64,000 nucleotides of DNA from Thioflexithrix psekupsensis (GTDB lineage Bacteria; Pseudomonadota; Gammaproteobacteria; Beggiatoales; Beggiatoaceae). The notes under the pieces are model-generated. The model made no database searches, was not told where the DNA came from, and was given only the letters and a program-made list of their open reading frames with translations. The stretch is taken from the NCBI RefSeq assembly GCF_002149925.1, contig NZ_MSLT01000023.1, positions 620,001-684,000 of the forward strand, read 5' to 3'. The position numbers were made by a program, and so were the translations under genes. Shown here piece after piece: positions 17,848 to 27,925 of this stretch (within the stretch, counting starts at the first letter, position 1; the number at the start of each line of letters is the position of its first letter).

Positions 17848-20316
17848 ATGAATGGGTTACGATTATTATTGCCTTTGCGGGCTTATGAAAGTGCGTTTTT
17901 AGCCATCGTATTTACTGTGGGTTTATTGACACTGTCTTTGGATTGGTCACGTGCCGCCCAACAGGCATTGTACCACGCTGTCATGCGCGCTGATCCGCGC
18001 TTGCCCCATGAGTCACTGGTGCTTGTCACCATTGATGATGCCAGTTTGCAACAATTGGGTGATTTACCGTGGTCTCGACACCATTATGCTGAACTGATTC
18101 AACAACTTGCACCCCACGCCCAGCATATCGCCCTGTTGCCCCCCTTGACGCAAACGCAGTTATTGCCCGGCCGCGCCGAAGCCCACGCCTTGCTGACATT
18201 TTATCAACACAATGACGCATTAAAACCCCAAACGGATTTAGATCAGAATTTATTAACGTTACATGATTTACTATTAGATTTGCGGCATCAATTAGACGGC
18301 GATGATCATTTATTACAAGTGATAACACACTATTCACCAAAAATAACGCTGGCTATTCCTGCTTATTTATCGCCTCATCCTGTTGCACAGTCTAATTTAG
18401 ATAAAGAGTTATTGACCCCGCTTTTAACCCAAATGGCCGTTGAAACGAAACATAACAAAGTGACTGCATTATCTCCTGCCATTCGTTATCTTTTTTTACC
18501 TTTTCCGCGTTTAGCGGACAGTGCGCCATTAGCGGTAATGCCGCTTAATGCGGTTGCACCCGACCGCATTCCCTTATTGGTCAATGATCAACAACGGGAA
18601 TTGCCGACATTACCGTTGGTGTTATTGCAACGCATTAAAGCCCATTCCAATATTCCTATCAAAAATCAGCCGCCCTTTATTCAAGTGGCTGATTGGATCA
18701 TTCCCACCGATTCGCAAGCGCAATTATACAGCCGTTTTTATCCTGAATCGGCTTTTAATACGGTGTCATTTATTGATGTATTAAATGGCACGGTGGCAGC
18801 AGAAGCATTTCAAAATAAAATCGTGTTGATTGGCATCACGGCTTTGCCTTATTCTATCTGGCAAAATACACCATTCGGAGAACAATCCAGTTTGCATTGG
18901 ATTGCCTCTGGCGTGTCGAGTGTGCTGGAAAATGATTTTTTTTATGCTCCACCGTGGGCTGTACTCGTTTATTATATGGTGGCGGGTTTATTGGGGGGTT
19001 ACTTGGTGTTTCTCTTGCCGCGTTTGCCGTGGTGGGGAGCGTTAAGCGCAACGGGATTATTATGCAGTGCAGGGATTGTCTTAAATGCGTTATTATTAAA
19101 ACAAAACATGCTGGTGTCTTTACTGGGTTTATGTGGGATATTGGTTTTTTCTCACTTACTCCTGATGCTACAGCGGGCATTGACGGCTTATCGGGCGGCC
19201 ATGCAAACTTTACCCGATGCGTTTACCAGTCATCGCTTATTGGGTTTGGCATTTCAGGGACAAGGACAATTGGATTTGGCATGGCGTGCTTTTCGTCGCT
19301 GTCCGTGGGGAGAAACCGTCAAAGGAGAATTGTATAATCTGGCTTTGGATTATGAACAGCAACGGCAACAAGAACGCGCCATTGAAGTCTATCGCCATTT
19401 GATACAACATGACCCGCATTATCGAGACGTAGAGCGTCAGTTAGCGCGTTTATTACACCCCCAAGCGACTCCCGACGATAAGCCCCGTTTAGGACGTTAT
19501 CAATTGGAACGCTGTTTAGGTCAGGGCGCAATGGGGACGGTTTATGTCGCCCGCGATCCCAAATTTGACCGCTTAGTCGCTATTAAAACCTTGGCCTTAG
19601 CCCGCGAATTTTCCACCCCACAATGGCAAGAAGCCTTGATTCGTTTTTTTCGAGAAGCGGCCGCGGTGGGGCGTTTGCGCCATCCTCACATTATTCAGAC
19701 ATATGATGCGGGGGAAGAGGAAGATTTAGCTTATTTGAGTATGGAATTTTTTAAGGGCAGCACCCTAGTGCCTTACACCCATGCCGATAATCTCTTACCC
19801 AAAAAGACCTTGTTAGAATTGATGATCAGGATAGCACAAGCCCTAGATTATGCGCATCAACAAGGCATCATTCACCGCGATATAAAACCCAGTAATATTA
19901 TGTACAATCCCGCTCATGGACAAATAAAAATCACAGATTTTGGTATTGCACGCATCACCGATATGCAACGCACCCGCACAGGTCTGATATTAGGCACGCC
20001 TGCTTATATGTCACCCGAACAGTTGAGTGGCGCATCATTGGATGGACGCAGCGATTTATTTTCGTGTGGCGTGATGTGGTATCAACTGTTGAGTGGTCAT
20101 CTACCGTTTCGCGCCGATAACATGACCACCTTGATGTACAGTATTATTCATGAGCCGCCCGTGCCATTGTCTCGTTATCGTACGGATTTATCGGATGAGT
20201 GGTTGGAATTGGTGGATCGGTTATTGGCAAAACGTCCTGAAGATCGCTTGTCCAACGGTGAGGCATTGGCGCAAGCTCTGCGTATTTGCTTACAAAAGGA
20301 GTGGCCATGTCAATAG
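17848..20316 (+). CDS. CHASE2-domain transmembrane Ser/Thr protein kinase
   Basis: 822 residues. An N-terminal membrane segment (about 17-32) leads into a CHASE2 extracytoplasmic sensor (about 40-365; VLVTIDDASLQQLG, KIVLIGITA). Three or four membrane helices follow (about 370-440), then a TPR-like helical stretch (455-540), then a eukaryotic-type kinase domain (about 550-815). The glycine loop GQGAMGTVYVAR, Lys of AIKTL, catalytic HRDIKPSN (near 675), DFGIAR (near 697) and the APE-like SPEQ are all present, so it should be active. It overlaps the next gene, a PP2C phosphatase, by ten bases. The signal sensed outside is unknown. Confidence 0.9.
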   Translation: MNGLRLLLPLRAYESAFLAIVFTVGLLTLSLDWSRAAQQALYHAVMRADPRLPHESLVLVTIDDASLQQLGDLPWSRHHYAELIQQLAPHAQHIALLPPLTQTQLLPGRAEAHALLTFYQHNDALKPQTDLDQNLLTLHDLLLDLRHQLDGDDHLLQVITHYSPKITLAIPAYLSPHPVAQSNLDKELLTPLLTQMAVETKHNKVTALSPAIRYLFLPFPRLADSAPLAVMPLNAVAPDRIPLLVNDQQRELPTLPLVLLQRIKAHSNIPIKNQPPFIQVADWIIPTDSQAQLYSRFYPESAFNTVSFIDVLNGTVAAEAFQNKIVLIGITALPYSIWQNTPFGEQSSLHWIASGVSSVLENDFFYAPPWAVLVYYMVAGLLGGYLVFLLPRLPWWGALSATGLLCSAGIVLNALLLKQNMLVSLLGLCGILVFSHLLLMLQRALTAYRAAMQTLPDAFTSHRLLGLAFQGQGQLDLAWRAFRRCPWGETVKGELYNLALDYEQQRQQERAIEVYRHLIQHDPHYRDVERQLARLLHPQATPDDKPRLGRYQLERCLGQGAMGTVYVARDPKFDRLVAIKTLALAREFSTPQWQEALIRFFREAAAVGRLRHPHIIQTYDAGEEEDLAYLSMEFFKGSTLVPYTHADNLLPKKTLLELMIRIAQALDYAHQQGIIHRDIKPSNIMYNPAHGQIKITDFGIARITDMQRTRTGLILGTPAYMSPEQLSGASLDGRSDLFSCGVMWYQLLSGHLPFRADNMTTLMYSIIHEPPVPLSRYRTDLSDEWLELVDRLLAKRPEDRLSNGEALAQALRICLQKEWPCQ

Positions 20317-21167
20317 AAATCGTGATGTCATTAGAATGTGCTGCGCTCACGGATGTGGGACGAGTTCGGGAACAAAATGAAGATGCCTTGTGTTTTGACG
20401 AGGCATTGGGCGTGGTGGTGTTAGCAGACGGCATGGGCGGACACAAAGCAGGTGAGGTGGCCAGTCATTTGGCGGTGGAAACGGTGATGGCTTATTTAAG
20501 AAAATATGTGCTTTATTTTTCCACCCAAGCCATTCATTTTTCTATTCCAGAGTTGTTGCAAGAAGCCATTTTGCAGGCGAATGAAGCCATTTTTAAGCAA
20601 TCCCATCGAGATCAAGCCTGTCAAGGCATGGGAACAACGCTGGTGGCGGCTTGGTTTTTTCCCCGTGTGATGTACATTGCGAATGTGGGGGATTCGCGGT
20701 TATATCGTTTTCGCCACGCGACATTGGAACGAATGACCCGAGATGATACCGTGTTGCAAGATTTGATTGATAAGGGATTATTGACCGATAAGGAAATTGA
20801 AGAATTTAGGCAAAAAAATTTGCTCACCCGTGCCTTAGGCGTAGATGGCGAGTTAAAGGTGTCGATTGGAGAGGCGGGGTGGAAAGAAGGGGATTTGTAC
20901 TTATTATGTTCGGATGGCTTAACCGATATGTTGCGAGAAACAGAAATTGGTGGCATTTTGACTGAAAACGGTGATGTGGCCTTGACCGAAATGGCAAGAC
21001 GCTTGGTGGCGGCCGCGAATGAAAAAGGCGGCCGTGATAATATTTCGGTGTTATTGGCGCGCCCGATGGGTGAGGGTGAGGGTGAGAACGGCGCAGAGAA
21101 AAGAGAAGAAGAAACCATGACAGGATGGTGGCGTTCTTTGTTAAATTGGAAAGGGTTTACATCGTAA
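20307..21167 (+). CDS. PP2C-family Ser/Thr protein phosphatase
   Basis: 286 residues covering a complete metal-dependent PPM phosphatase, the opposing partner of the overlapping kinase. Motifs in order: [28 protein letters not shown] (metal-binding Asp), [26 protein letters not shown] and [15 protein letters not shown] 20307 is chosen because AAAGGA lies six bases upstream, inside the kinase 3' end; the frame extends further upstream without a ribosome-binding site. The last 25 residues are acidic and low in complexity, ending in a Trp-containing tail. The ten-base overlap suggests coupled, stoichiometric expression. Confidence 0.92.
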   Translation: MSIEIVMSLECAALTDVGRVREQNEDALCFDEALGVVVLADGMGGHKAGEVASHLAVETVMAYLRKYVLYFSTQAIHFSIPELLQEAILQANEAIFKQSHRDQACQGMGTTLVAAWFFPRVMYIANVGDSRLYRFRHATLERMTRDDTVLQDLIDKGLLTDKEIEEFRQKNLLTRALGVDGELKVSIGEAGWKEGDLYLLCSDGLTDMLRETEIGGILTENGDVALTEMARRLVAAANEKGGRDNISVLLARPMGEGEGENGAEKREEETMTGWWRSLLNWKGFTS

Positions 21168-21192
21168 GGTAAAAATAAAAGGTGGGTCAGAA

Positions 21193-21690
21193 ATGGCGTT
21201 ATTAACCATATTGCATTACCCTGATGCGCGTTTGCGCGTGGAGGCGCGTCCTGTGGTGAAGGTGGACGGGGCGATTCGAGACTTGGTGACGGATATGTTG
21301 GAAACGATGTACGCGGCACGGGGGATTGGATTGGCGGCCACGCAAGTGAATGTGCCGCAGCAGGTGGTGGTGATCGATGTCTCGGAAGATCGAGATGAGC
21401 CGCAGGTCTTTATTAATCCGCGCCTTGTTGCACAAGGGGGGGTGGAGACGATGGAAGAGGGATGTTTATCCGTGCCAAGCATTTATGGCGAAGTGGAGCG
21501 GGCAGAATGGGTGGAAGTAGAAGCCCTGAATCAGAACGGTGATGTGTTTAGAATCAAAGCGGATGGACTATTGGCGGTGTGCCTGCAACATGAGATGGAT
21601 CATTTAAAGGGAAAGTTATTTGTGGATTATTTGTCACCGTTAAAGCGGCAGCGGATTCGTAAGAAACTCGAAAAACAAAAAGCGGATTAA
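21193..21690 (+). CDS. def: Peptide deformylase
   Basis: Removes the formyl group from the N-terminal methionine of nascent proteins at the ribosome. 165 residues, normal length. The three signature motifs are GIGLAATQV (motif 1), EEGCLSVP with the metal-binding Cys (motif 2), and [12 protein letters not shown] with the HExxH-type metal site (motif 3). def is usually followed by fmt; here it follows the PP2C gene and is succeeded by a repeat and a decayed insertion sequence, so fmt may have been separated. A start-proximal AGGTGGG lies just upstream of the ATG. Confidence 0.96.
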   Translation: MALLTILHYPDARLRVEARPVVKVDGAIRDLVTDMLETMYAARGIGLAATQVNVPQQVVVIDVSEDRDEPQVFINPRLVAQGGVETMEEGCLSVPSIYGEVERAEWVEVEALNQNGDVFRIKADGLLAVCLQHEMDHLKGKLFVDYLSPLKRQRIRKKLEKQKAD

Positions 21691-21709
21691 TCTGTCAGAA
21701 TCAGAATTT
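21691..21709 (+). repeat. Half copy of the MITE-like terminal repeat
   Basis: Directly after the def stop, TCTGTCAGAATCAGAATTTT matches the left arm of the dispersed inverted-repeat family, but no facing right arm follows. It looks like a broken copy. Confidence 0.55.
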
Positions 21710-21784
21710 TATCTCGCTCCCACATAAGTACCTAACGGAAAATAATCTGGCATATCAATATTTCTACCGCCCCCTGCCCCTCCT

Positions 21785-22998
21785 GCAAAGGTATCTACAC
21801 AAGTGAAAATAGAGTATAAATCATCGGTATGAATTTAACTTACCTAATCTTGAAAGTCGGCTTCAGGGACGCTATTGGCGTTTGGTGATGGAGCATCTTC
21901 ACGTGAGCGAGAAACTGGCTGCGGGTTTACGTTCTCTTCCTGATGCCAAGAGCAGTTTTGCCAGTACCCAGGCGGCGTGGAGATTTTACCGAAACGAGCG
22001 AACCTGTGTGGCGACCCTAGCGCAACCCTTATTGATGGAGGCGCATAAAGGGGTAGCAGAACGTTGCGACAAGTACGCATTATGTGTGCATGATTGGTCG
22101 ATGGTGAATTTTGGCAAGCACCAAAGTAAGCTCGACCGTAAGCAGCGCACGCATAAAAACGACATCGGTTACGAATTGCAAACGGCCTTGTTGCTGAATG
22201 ACCGTAACGGGGAGCCGTTTGCGCCGATTGTGCAGAATGTGGTGACGGATGCGGGTGTTTTGTGCTGCGTGATAAAGTGGGTTCTAAAGTGGAGTTTAAC
22301 GGTCGAGAAGTTAAGCTGGGGGAGGTTGCGGACAGTCTGACTTTTCAAATAACCCACGAAGTTGAAATTAAAGGCAAAAAAGTGATGCAATATGTTGGCG
22401 AGGCTGAGGTTACGATGACTCGTCCAGCCAAGCCAAAGCGATGTGATGCCGACGGTAAGCGGGTCAAACCGATAAAAGGGAAGCCGCTCAGAGTACGCCT
22501 GGTAGTCAGTCGAATTCTCGATAATGAAGGTCATGTACTGACAGAATGGGTATTGTTGAGTAATGTTTGGGATGTTGACGCGAAAACGACGGCGTTATGG
22601 TATTACTGGCGTTGGCGTATTGAATCGTTTTTCAAGTTGCTCAAGCAAGCAGGGCATCAACTAGAGAGTTGGCAACAAGAAAGTGGTCTGGCCTTAACCA
22701 AACGTCTGTTAATTGCGAGTATGGCCTGTGTTGTTGTTTGGCAAGTGGCACACTCGGAATTGCCCGCTGCCAAAGAGATTCAGACCTTTTTAATCAAGCT
22801 CAGTGGGCGACAGATGAAACGGAGCAAGCCTGTCACCTGGTCTGCGTTGCTGGCAGGTTTTTGGAGCTTGCTCTCCATGTTGGAAGTCATTGAAAATTAC
22901 AGCGTTGACGAGTTGCATCAATTCCGCAACCTACTCCGAAAAATCTCCTCCGCATTCGCTAAATTAGTACCTGAATAGACTTGTGTAGATACCTTTGC
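21785..22998 (+). mobile_element. Tn5/IS50-like insertion sequence (IS4 family), decayed
   Basis: The ends are 20-bp perfect inverted repeats: GCAAAGGTATCTACACAAGT at 21785-21804 and its complement at 22979-22998. The ACACAAGT inner end matches the end of the Tn5 outside end. The element is about 1.2 kb and encodes one broken transposase. No clean 9-bp target duplication was found, perhaps because the target is itself palindromic. Confidence 0.72.
21822..22978 (+). pseudogene. Tn5-like transposase with deleted catalytic centre
   Basis: The N-terminal part (to about 22253) contains the first catalytic Asp in CVHDWSMVNFG and the VTDAG block. The C-terminal part continues in another frame from about 22256 (FVLRDKVGSKVEF) and holds YYWRWRIESFFKLLKQAG, the region with the catalytic Glu. 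Between them roughly 60 residues, including the expected DREAD motif with the second catalytic Asp, are missing and the frame shifts. No good start codon is seen at the N-terminus (first in-frame candidate TTG 21882). The protein cannot be active, so the element is immobile unless helped in trans. Confidence 0.82.
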
Positions 22999-23067
22999 CT
23001 AGCAGGAGGGGGCAGGGGGGCGGTAGAAATGTTGATATGCCAGATTATTTTCCTTTAGGTACTTATG

Positions 23068-23429
23068 CTTCATTTCTGTTTGACCCGTTGTTATTAACGG
23101 CACGCTCGCTTCATCTCAACGGTGATTTTTATCTAAAGTCACTGCCCTAATCTCTTACAAAATGCGTTGTTTTTCTGGCAGAGATTATTTTGCAATGGGT
23201 CTTTTTTTGTGATCAATGGATACCAATTATGGTAACATTGAGGTGTCCTTATTCCTGCCCTGATTGTTTCCTCTTTCCTCACGCCATGCCACGATGCGTT
23301 CGCTTGCTGAAAAACGAGACGTGACGTGTTGATTCGCCTATTCTTTTTATGTGATCGGGAGAAATAAGGCATTTTTTATTTATTAGGGTTATACTTCACT
23401 ATTTACACGAACAAAAAGGAGTTACCAAA
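23068..23429. other. Non-coding interval upstream of the 233-residue protein gene
   Basis: No credible ORF, RNA or long repeat is seen. The last 30 bases are AT-rich and carry the ribosome-binding site AAAAAGGAG of the following gene. Confidence 0.4.
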
Positions 23430-24131
23430 ATGAAAAATTTGGTCACCAATCCCGAATTATTTGGGGCTGAAGATGTCAGTGATTTAACGGTTTCTAAAGA
23501 ATTGCAAGCACAAAAATTAGCCGAATTGCAAGCGAAATTGACGCATCATCCTCGCGGACAAACTCGTGGTAATTTATTGATTGAATATGGCTACGTGTGT
23601 TTGTCTTTGGAACAAGATGAAGAGGCGTGGCAAGCGGCGCGTGAGGCTTTTGATATTCATGTCGCTTATAGTGAATGGGAAAATGCGGTTCATGCCTGCA
23701 ATATTATGTTTCAAGCCAATCAAGCCGATTCATTGGTGGCTTTAGGAAATGGCGTATGGTTAGCCGTTACTTTTCCCATAGACACCGAATTATCGGTTTT
23801 AATGTTAGAGAATATTGTCAATGAAACGCCTGATAATTCTGATGGTGCGGCGGTGGCGGCGGCAACGGCGCATTATTTGGTTGATTTGCGTACCGAAGGG
23901 CGACAACGCGACGATTTACATTTCTTTACTAATCAATTATTAGCGCGGGTGGCGCGTCGTCATAGCGGGATTGAAACCAATGTGGGTTTTCAAATGTGGA
24001 TGCAGCGTTTAGGTTTAGACGATCCCGATGCGTTTTTAAATCGTTTAGCCCAAGTATTAAATATCATTACCCAAAATGAATGGTGGGTTGACCGCGATCA
24101 TATTCGGGAAACTTTACCCAGCTTACATTAA
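23430..24131 (+). CDS. Uncharacterised helical protein, TPR-like
   Basis: 233 residues, no signal peptide or membrane segment, acidic overall. Residues 28-95 contain helix pairs with TPR-like spacing (LIEYGYVCLSLEQDEEAWQAAREAF). The C-terminal half is helical and Trp-containing (FQMWMQRLGLDDP, NEWWVDRDH). I do not recognise a named family. A strong ribosome-binding site (AAGGAG, nine bases before ATG 23430) and normal codon use support a real, well-translated gene. It stands alone, convergent with mnmA. Confidence 0.75.
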   Translation: MKNLVTNPELFGAEDVSDLTVSKELQAQKLAELQAKLTHHPRGQTRGNLLIEYGYVCLSLEQDEEAWQAAREAFDIHVAYSEWENAVHACNIMFQANQADSLVALGNGVWLAVTFPIDTELSVLMLENIVNETPDNSDGAAVAAATAHYLVDLRTEGRQRDDLHFFTNQLLARVARRHSGIETNVGFQMWMQRLGLDDPDAFLNRLAQVLNIITQNEWWVDRDHIRETLPSLH

Positions 24132-24154
24132 TTTATGAGACGTGTTATTTTAAA

Positions 24155-24245
24155 TGAAATCAGAATTGACCATTATTTCTCTTTAATAAAGAAAAATCAT
24201 TGAATAGCAATAGGACAAGGTAATAATGATTAAATTCTGATTTCA
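24155..24245. terminator. Inverted repeat between convergent genes; divergent MITE-family member
   Basis: Arms TGAAATCAGAATT (24155-24167) and AATTCTGATTTCA (24233-24245) are perfect complements, and the right one runs into a T-run. The AATCAGAATT core is shared with the dispersed MITE-like family. Positioned between the convergent 233-residue gene and mnmA, it could end transcription on either strand. Confidence 0.55.
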
Positions 24246-24257
24246 ATTTTTCAGTCG

Positions 24258-25364
24258 TTATTCCACAATAATCCCCCCACCAAGACATTGATCGTTTTGG
24301 TAGAAAACGATGGATTGTCCCGGTGTAATGGCGCGTTGTGCTTGTTCAAATTGTACCTGTACGCCTGCTTCTGTGGGCATCACCAGACAGGTTTGATCGG
24401 TTTGGCGATAGCGGGTTTTTGCGCGACAGGACAGCGGCCAAACGGGGGGATGTCCACTGATCCAATGCACCTCTTTGGCTTGCAAGGTTTGACGAAACAA
24501 GGCGGGATGCTCGCTGCCTTGCACGACAATTAAACGGTTAGGTTCGACATCTTTCGCCGCCACATACCATGCTTCGCCACTGCCCTGAGCGCGTCCGCCG
24601 ATATGTAGTCCTTGTCGCTGTCCGATAGTATAATACATTACGCCCTGATGTTCCCCAATACACAAGCCTTCTTGTGTCACAATTTCACCGGGTTGTGCGG
24701 GAAGAAAACGCGCCAAAAATGTCCGAAACGGCCGCTCGCCAATAAAACACAATCCTGTGCTGTCTTTTTTATCCTGTGTGGCTAAACCGAGGTCGTGAGC
24801 AATTTGCCGTACTTGGGTTTTATTTAATTCTCCCAAAGGAAAATGACTTTTAGCCAATTGATTTTGGGTTAAAAGATGTAAAAAATAACTTTGATCTTTA
24901 TTCGGGTCGCAACCTTTTAATAATAAATAATGACCTTCTGCATTTTTTTGCACCCGCGCATAATGTCCCGTCGCAATCAATTCTCCGCCCAAACGCAAGG
25001 CATGTTCTAAGAAAACTTTAAACTTTATTTCACGGTTACATAACACATCGGGATTTGGTGTTCTTCCGGCCTGATATTCGGCTAAAAAATGAGTAAATAC
25101 CTGATCCCAATATTCGCTAGAAAAATTGACCGTATGTAAAGGAATCGCTAATTGCGCACAAATGGCTTGTGCATCTTTTAAATCCACTGCGGCACTGCAA
25201 AATTCTGTCGTATCATCTTCTTCCCAATTCTTCATAAATAAGCCCGACACCGCATAACCTTGTTGCTGCAATAAATAAGCGGCAACGGAAGAATCAACTC
25301 CGCCCGACATTCCCAGCACAATAGGCGTTTTATTGACAGGATGATTAAAAGAAGAATGAGACAA
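24258..25364 (-). CDS. mnmA: tRNA-specific 2-thiouridylase MnmA
   Basis: Inserts sulfur at C2 of wobble uridine 34 in tRNA-Lys, -Glu and -Gln, using ATP and persulfide from the Tus relay. 368 residues, standard length. The PP-loop is [10 protein letters not shown] (19-28). The two catalytic cysteines lie in VLCNREIKF (near 107) and [10 protein letters not shown] (near 205), with the HYAR motif between. The C-terminal barrel domain is complete (GGGIIVE end). nudJ lies 15 bases upstream on the same strand, the same order as in E. coli. Confidence 0.96.
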   Translation of the reverse strand: MSHSSFNHPVNKTPIVLGMSGGVDSSVAAYLLQQQGYAVSGLFMKNWEEDDTTEFCSAAVDLKDAQAICAQLAIPLHTVNFSSEYWDQVFTHFLAEYQAGRTPNPDVLCNREIKFKVFLEHALRLGGELIATGHYARVQKNAEGHYLLLKGCDPNKDQSYFLHLLTQNQLAKSHFPLGELNKTQVRQIAHDLGLATQDKKDSTGLCFIGERPFRTFLARFLPAQPGEIVTQEGLCIGEHQGVMYYTIGQRQGLHIGGRAQGSGEAWYVAAKDVEPNRLIVVQGSEHPALFRQTLQAKEVHWISGHPPVWPLSCRAKTRYRQTDQTCLVMPTEAGVQVQFEQAQRAITPGQSIVFYQNDQCLGGGIIVE

Positions 25365-25379
25365 AATAATTCGCCTTAA

Positions 25380-25832
25380 TTACTGTGTTTGTAAATGGGT
25401 TAATAAAGACAAGGGATAACGAATTCCCGCCAAATAATCGTCAATACAACGCAAGACCATCGGACTGCGCAAATGTTCACATTGCTGTACTTGCTCGCGT
25501 GTCCACCACAGCGTGCGCACAATGACGCGATCTAAGGGGCGATGGGGGTCAAATTCCGTGTGACGACCGCAAAAACACACGCGAATGTAAGTGGTATGGC
25601 TGCCGGGACTGGTGTATTGATAAATCCCCACCAACTGCTCTGGTACAAAATGCCAGCCCGTTTCTTCCAAGGTTTCACGAGTCACGGCGTGAATTAAATC
25701 CTCTCCTTCGTCCAAATGGCCAGCGGGCTGATTGTAGACCGACACCTCCGTGATTTTTTCTTCAACCAGTAAAAAACGCTGCTGTTCTTCAATCACCGCA
25801 GCAACAGTAATATGTGGGAGCCAAAGTGTCAT
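25380..25832 (-). CDS. nudJ: Nudix hydrolase NudJ-like (phosphatase)
   Basis: About 150 residues. The Nudix box GHLDEGEDLIHAVTRETLEETGW contains the full metal-binding REXXEE pattern. PHITVAAVIEE at the start and NQPAGHL match NudJ, which hydrolyses thiamine pyrophosphate precursors and other pyrophosphates. ATG 25832 (MTLWLPHITV) is preferred because NudJ homologues begin just before the HVTV strand; an ATG at 25868 would add 12 residues. Neither start has a strong ribosome-binding site. Probably co-transcribed with mnmA. Confidence 0.87.
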   Translation of the reverse strand: MTLWLPHITVAAVIEEQQRFLLVEEKITEVSVYNQPAGHLDEGEDLIHAVTRETLEETGWHFVPEQLVGIYQYTSPGSHTTYIRVCFCGRHTEFDPHRPLDRVIVRTLWWTREQVQQCEHLRSPMVLRCIDDYLAGIRYPLSLLTHLQTQ

Positions 25833-26090
25833 TGTTTTGATCTTTTGATTGTTAATTAAAAAAATCATTAATCCAAAAAGATTAACGCCCTGTGTTTAGA
25901 AAATAACGCCTTGTTATTTTACAAAATTTAGCGATATTTGAAAATGTGACTGCATCTGCTTACAACAATACACAAAAATGATAAAATGTTGCCGTTTTGC
26001 AATAATCTCTGCTTTCATATAATTAAAAAATAATGCAATTCAACCAGCGAATTAACGTGATTATTTAACTATTTTTTAGGAGTTTTCTTT

Positions 26091-26492
26091 ATGGTTTTTT
26101 CCGAAGATTTGCACGAACGTTTGTATCAATTAGAATTGGAACAAGAACGACAATTGCGCGAAATTGAATCATTGCAAAAACTGCCGCTTTTTAATGTCCA
26201 TACTTTGGATAATAAATCCACGCGGTCAATGGCTGTGCTGCCGAATCATTTACCTCAATTGCCTAAAATGCCACCTCGTTTAAAAGAGGTTTCTAAAAGT
26301 CAGGCCGGTTATAAAATTTGTTTAGACTTTGGTAATGGCTGCCCTTCCAGCGAATGGTCAGAAGAAACAAAAGGTTGGCGCAGTAAAGGTCAAGGCAGTT
26401 GCTATCCTACGGTGCAAGTTGCCAACGAAAAGTTACGCGAATTAAAAAGCCGCTGGCCAAATTATCCTTTAATCATGTTTTCGGTGGATTAA
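26091..26492 (+). CDS. Uncharacterised 133-residue protein
   Basis: The first 30 residues form a charged helix, probably a coiled coil (LYQLELEQERQLREIESL). A Pro-rich linker (LPQLPKMPPRLK) follows, then a compact C-terminal region with two cysteines (CLDFGNGCPSSEW, GSCYPTV). No family recognised. Support for a real gene: a clear ribosome-binding site (AGGAG, eight bases before ATG 26091) and no competing frame. It stands alone upstream of galE. Confidence 0.65.
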   Translation: MVFSEDLHERLYQLELEQERQLREIESLQKLPLFNVHTLDNKSTRSMAVLPNHLPQLPKMPPRLKEVSKSQAGYKICLDFGNGCPSSEWSEETKGWRSKGQGSCYPTVQVANEKLRELKSRWPNYPLIMFSVD

Positions 26493-26615
26493 TGGCTTGA
26501 TTTTGATTAAAATTGCAACTAGAAACATACGGCAAAATTCTAATCATTAATAATGCCACAACCGGTATGTTTTTATTCCTATTTTTTGCACTCATTATTA
26601 CAGGATTGTTTAGAA

Positions 26616-27587
26616 ATGAATACCATTTTAATTATTGGTGGTGCGGGTTATATTGGTTCGCACTTGGTAAAGTATTTATCTAAAAAAAATTACCGTTTAT
26701 TAATTGTAGACAATCTTTCTTCGGGTTATGTGGATGCGGTATTAGCGGGTGAATTTTTTATTGGGGATTTAGCAGAAAAACAGGCATTAACGCAATTATT
26801 AAGCCATTATCCAATTGATGCCGTGATGCACTTTGCCGCCCATATTGAAGTGGCTGAATCTAAAGTACGTCCTGATAAATATTATGATAATAATGTGGTG
26901 CGCACTTTGAATTTATTAGATGCAATGGTTGCGGCTAATGTTAAGCGATTTATTTTTTCTTCTACGGCGGCTATTTTTGGCGAACCGCAGTATGTTCCCA
27001 TTGATGAGAAACACCCGCAATATCCCATTAATCCTTATGGTCGCAGTAAATTAATGGTAGAGCAGATTTTGCGCGATTATGATGAAGCATTTGGGTTAAA
27101 GTCGGTTTGTTTGCGTTATTTTAATGCGGCGGGCGCAGACCCCGAAGGGGAATTGGGCGAACGCCATGTGCCAGAAACGCATTTAATTCCTTTAGTTTTA
27201 CAAACCGCCGCGGGACGGCGTGAGTTTATTACAATTTTTGGCGAAGATTACGACACGCCCGACGGCACGTGTATCAGAGATTATATACATATCAATGACT
27301 TATGTCAAGCCCATGAATTGGCTTTGCAGCGTTTGCTGTCGAATCAACCCAGTGCCGTTTACAATTTAGGCAATGGTGAGGGCTTTTCTGTACGCCAAGT
27401 GATTGATACGGCGCGCCAAGTGACAGGTAAAACAATCCCCGTGCAAATCGGAACACGTCGTGCGGGCGATCCAGCGCGTTTAGTGGCGGATTCTCGTTTG
27501 GCGCGGCAGGAACTCGGCTGGCAACCACAATATCCTGATTTAAAAAGCATTATTGCCGATGCGTGGCGATGGGAACAGCGGTTGTGA
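26616..27587 (+). CDS. galE: UDP-glucose 4-epimerase
   Basis: Interconverts UDP-glucose and UDP-galactose with bound NAD, supplying precursors for surface polysaccharides. ATG 26616 gives 323 residues; the frame runs upstream to 26553, but family members begin at the strand just before GGAGYIGSHLV, and CAGGA lies ten bases before this ATG. Other signatures are FAAHIEVAES, the YxxxK motif (YGRSKLMVE), LRYFNAAGADPEG and RDYIHINDL. A single gene followed by a MITE-like repeat. UDP-glucose is also the substrate of the ugd gene near 57 kb. Confidence 0.93.
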   Translation: MNTILIIGGAGYIGSHLVKYLSKKNYRLLIVDNLSSGYVDAVLAGEFFIGDLAEKQALTQLLSHYPIDAVMHFAAHIEVAESKVRPDKYYDNNVVRTLNLLDAMVAANVKRFIFSSTAAIFGEPQYVPIDEKHPQYPINPYGRSKLMVEQILRDYDEAFGLKSVCLRYFNAAGADPEGELGERHVPETHLIPLVLQTAAGRREFITIFGEDYDTPDGTCIRDYIHINDLCQAHELALQRLLSNQPSAVYNLGNGEGFSVRQVIDTARQVTGKTIPVQIGTRRAGDPARLVADSRLARQELGWQPQYPDLKSIIADAWRWEQRL

Positions 27588-27699
27588 TGGGGGGATTTTG
27601 ATTTGGAAAATACACTAAAATTGGTAATGTTGTTTAAACTGGAATGTACTTAAATTTTTTTAAATCAATTAGTTCTTGTTCAAAACGCATCACAAGATT

Positions 27700-27911
27700 T
27701 TGATATACCAAAATTAAGTCATTCATAAAATTTTTCTGTCAGAATCAGAATTTACAGAATTTTAGGATTTTCAGAATTAAAGAATAAAAAAGTAGATTTT
27801 ACATGTTTTGGATGCGAAAAGGATTAACGATATTTCTCAAAACTGACCTCACCGAAATCAGAATTTCCAGCACAAATTTTTTTAATTCTGGAAATTCTGA
27901 TTCAGACAAAA
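27700..27911. repeat. MITE-like inverted repeat, copy B
   Basis: The left arm CTGTCAGAATCAGAATTTAC begins at 27736, and the right arm near 27884-27906 is its near complement, ending in TCAGAC. The left 90 bases, including the outer tail from 27702, are nearly identical to the reverse complement of 53237-53326 (copy C). The centre differs from copies A and C. It fills the gap between galE and pilC and could form a strong hairpin transcript. Confidence 0.82.
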
Positions 27912-27925
27912 AATGTTATGAATGG

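Larger units (their letters stand above)
21723..23067. repeat. Long inverted repeat flanking the decayed insertion sequence
   Basis: The left arm (21723-21785) and right arm (22998-23067) are inverted copies with only a few differences over about 63 bases; each outer end reads CATAAGTACCTAA on its own strand. The inner ends suggest a former perfect palindrome centred on CCTGCTAGCAGG. The simplest reading is that the IS50-like element jumped into the centre of a hairpin repeat. A fragment of the same arm occurs near 7986. Confidence 0.75.

Noticed and set aside
20621-21319. 232-codon open frame on the minus strand opposite the PP2C gene
   Set aside because: It is an antisense shadow of a clearly coding, motif-complete phosphatase and overlaps def. 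Its translation is low-complexity Ser/Pro-rich and has no ribosome-binding site.
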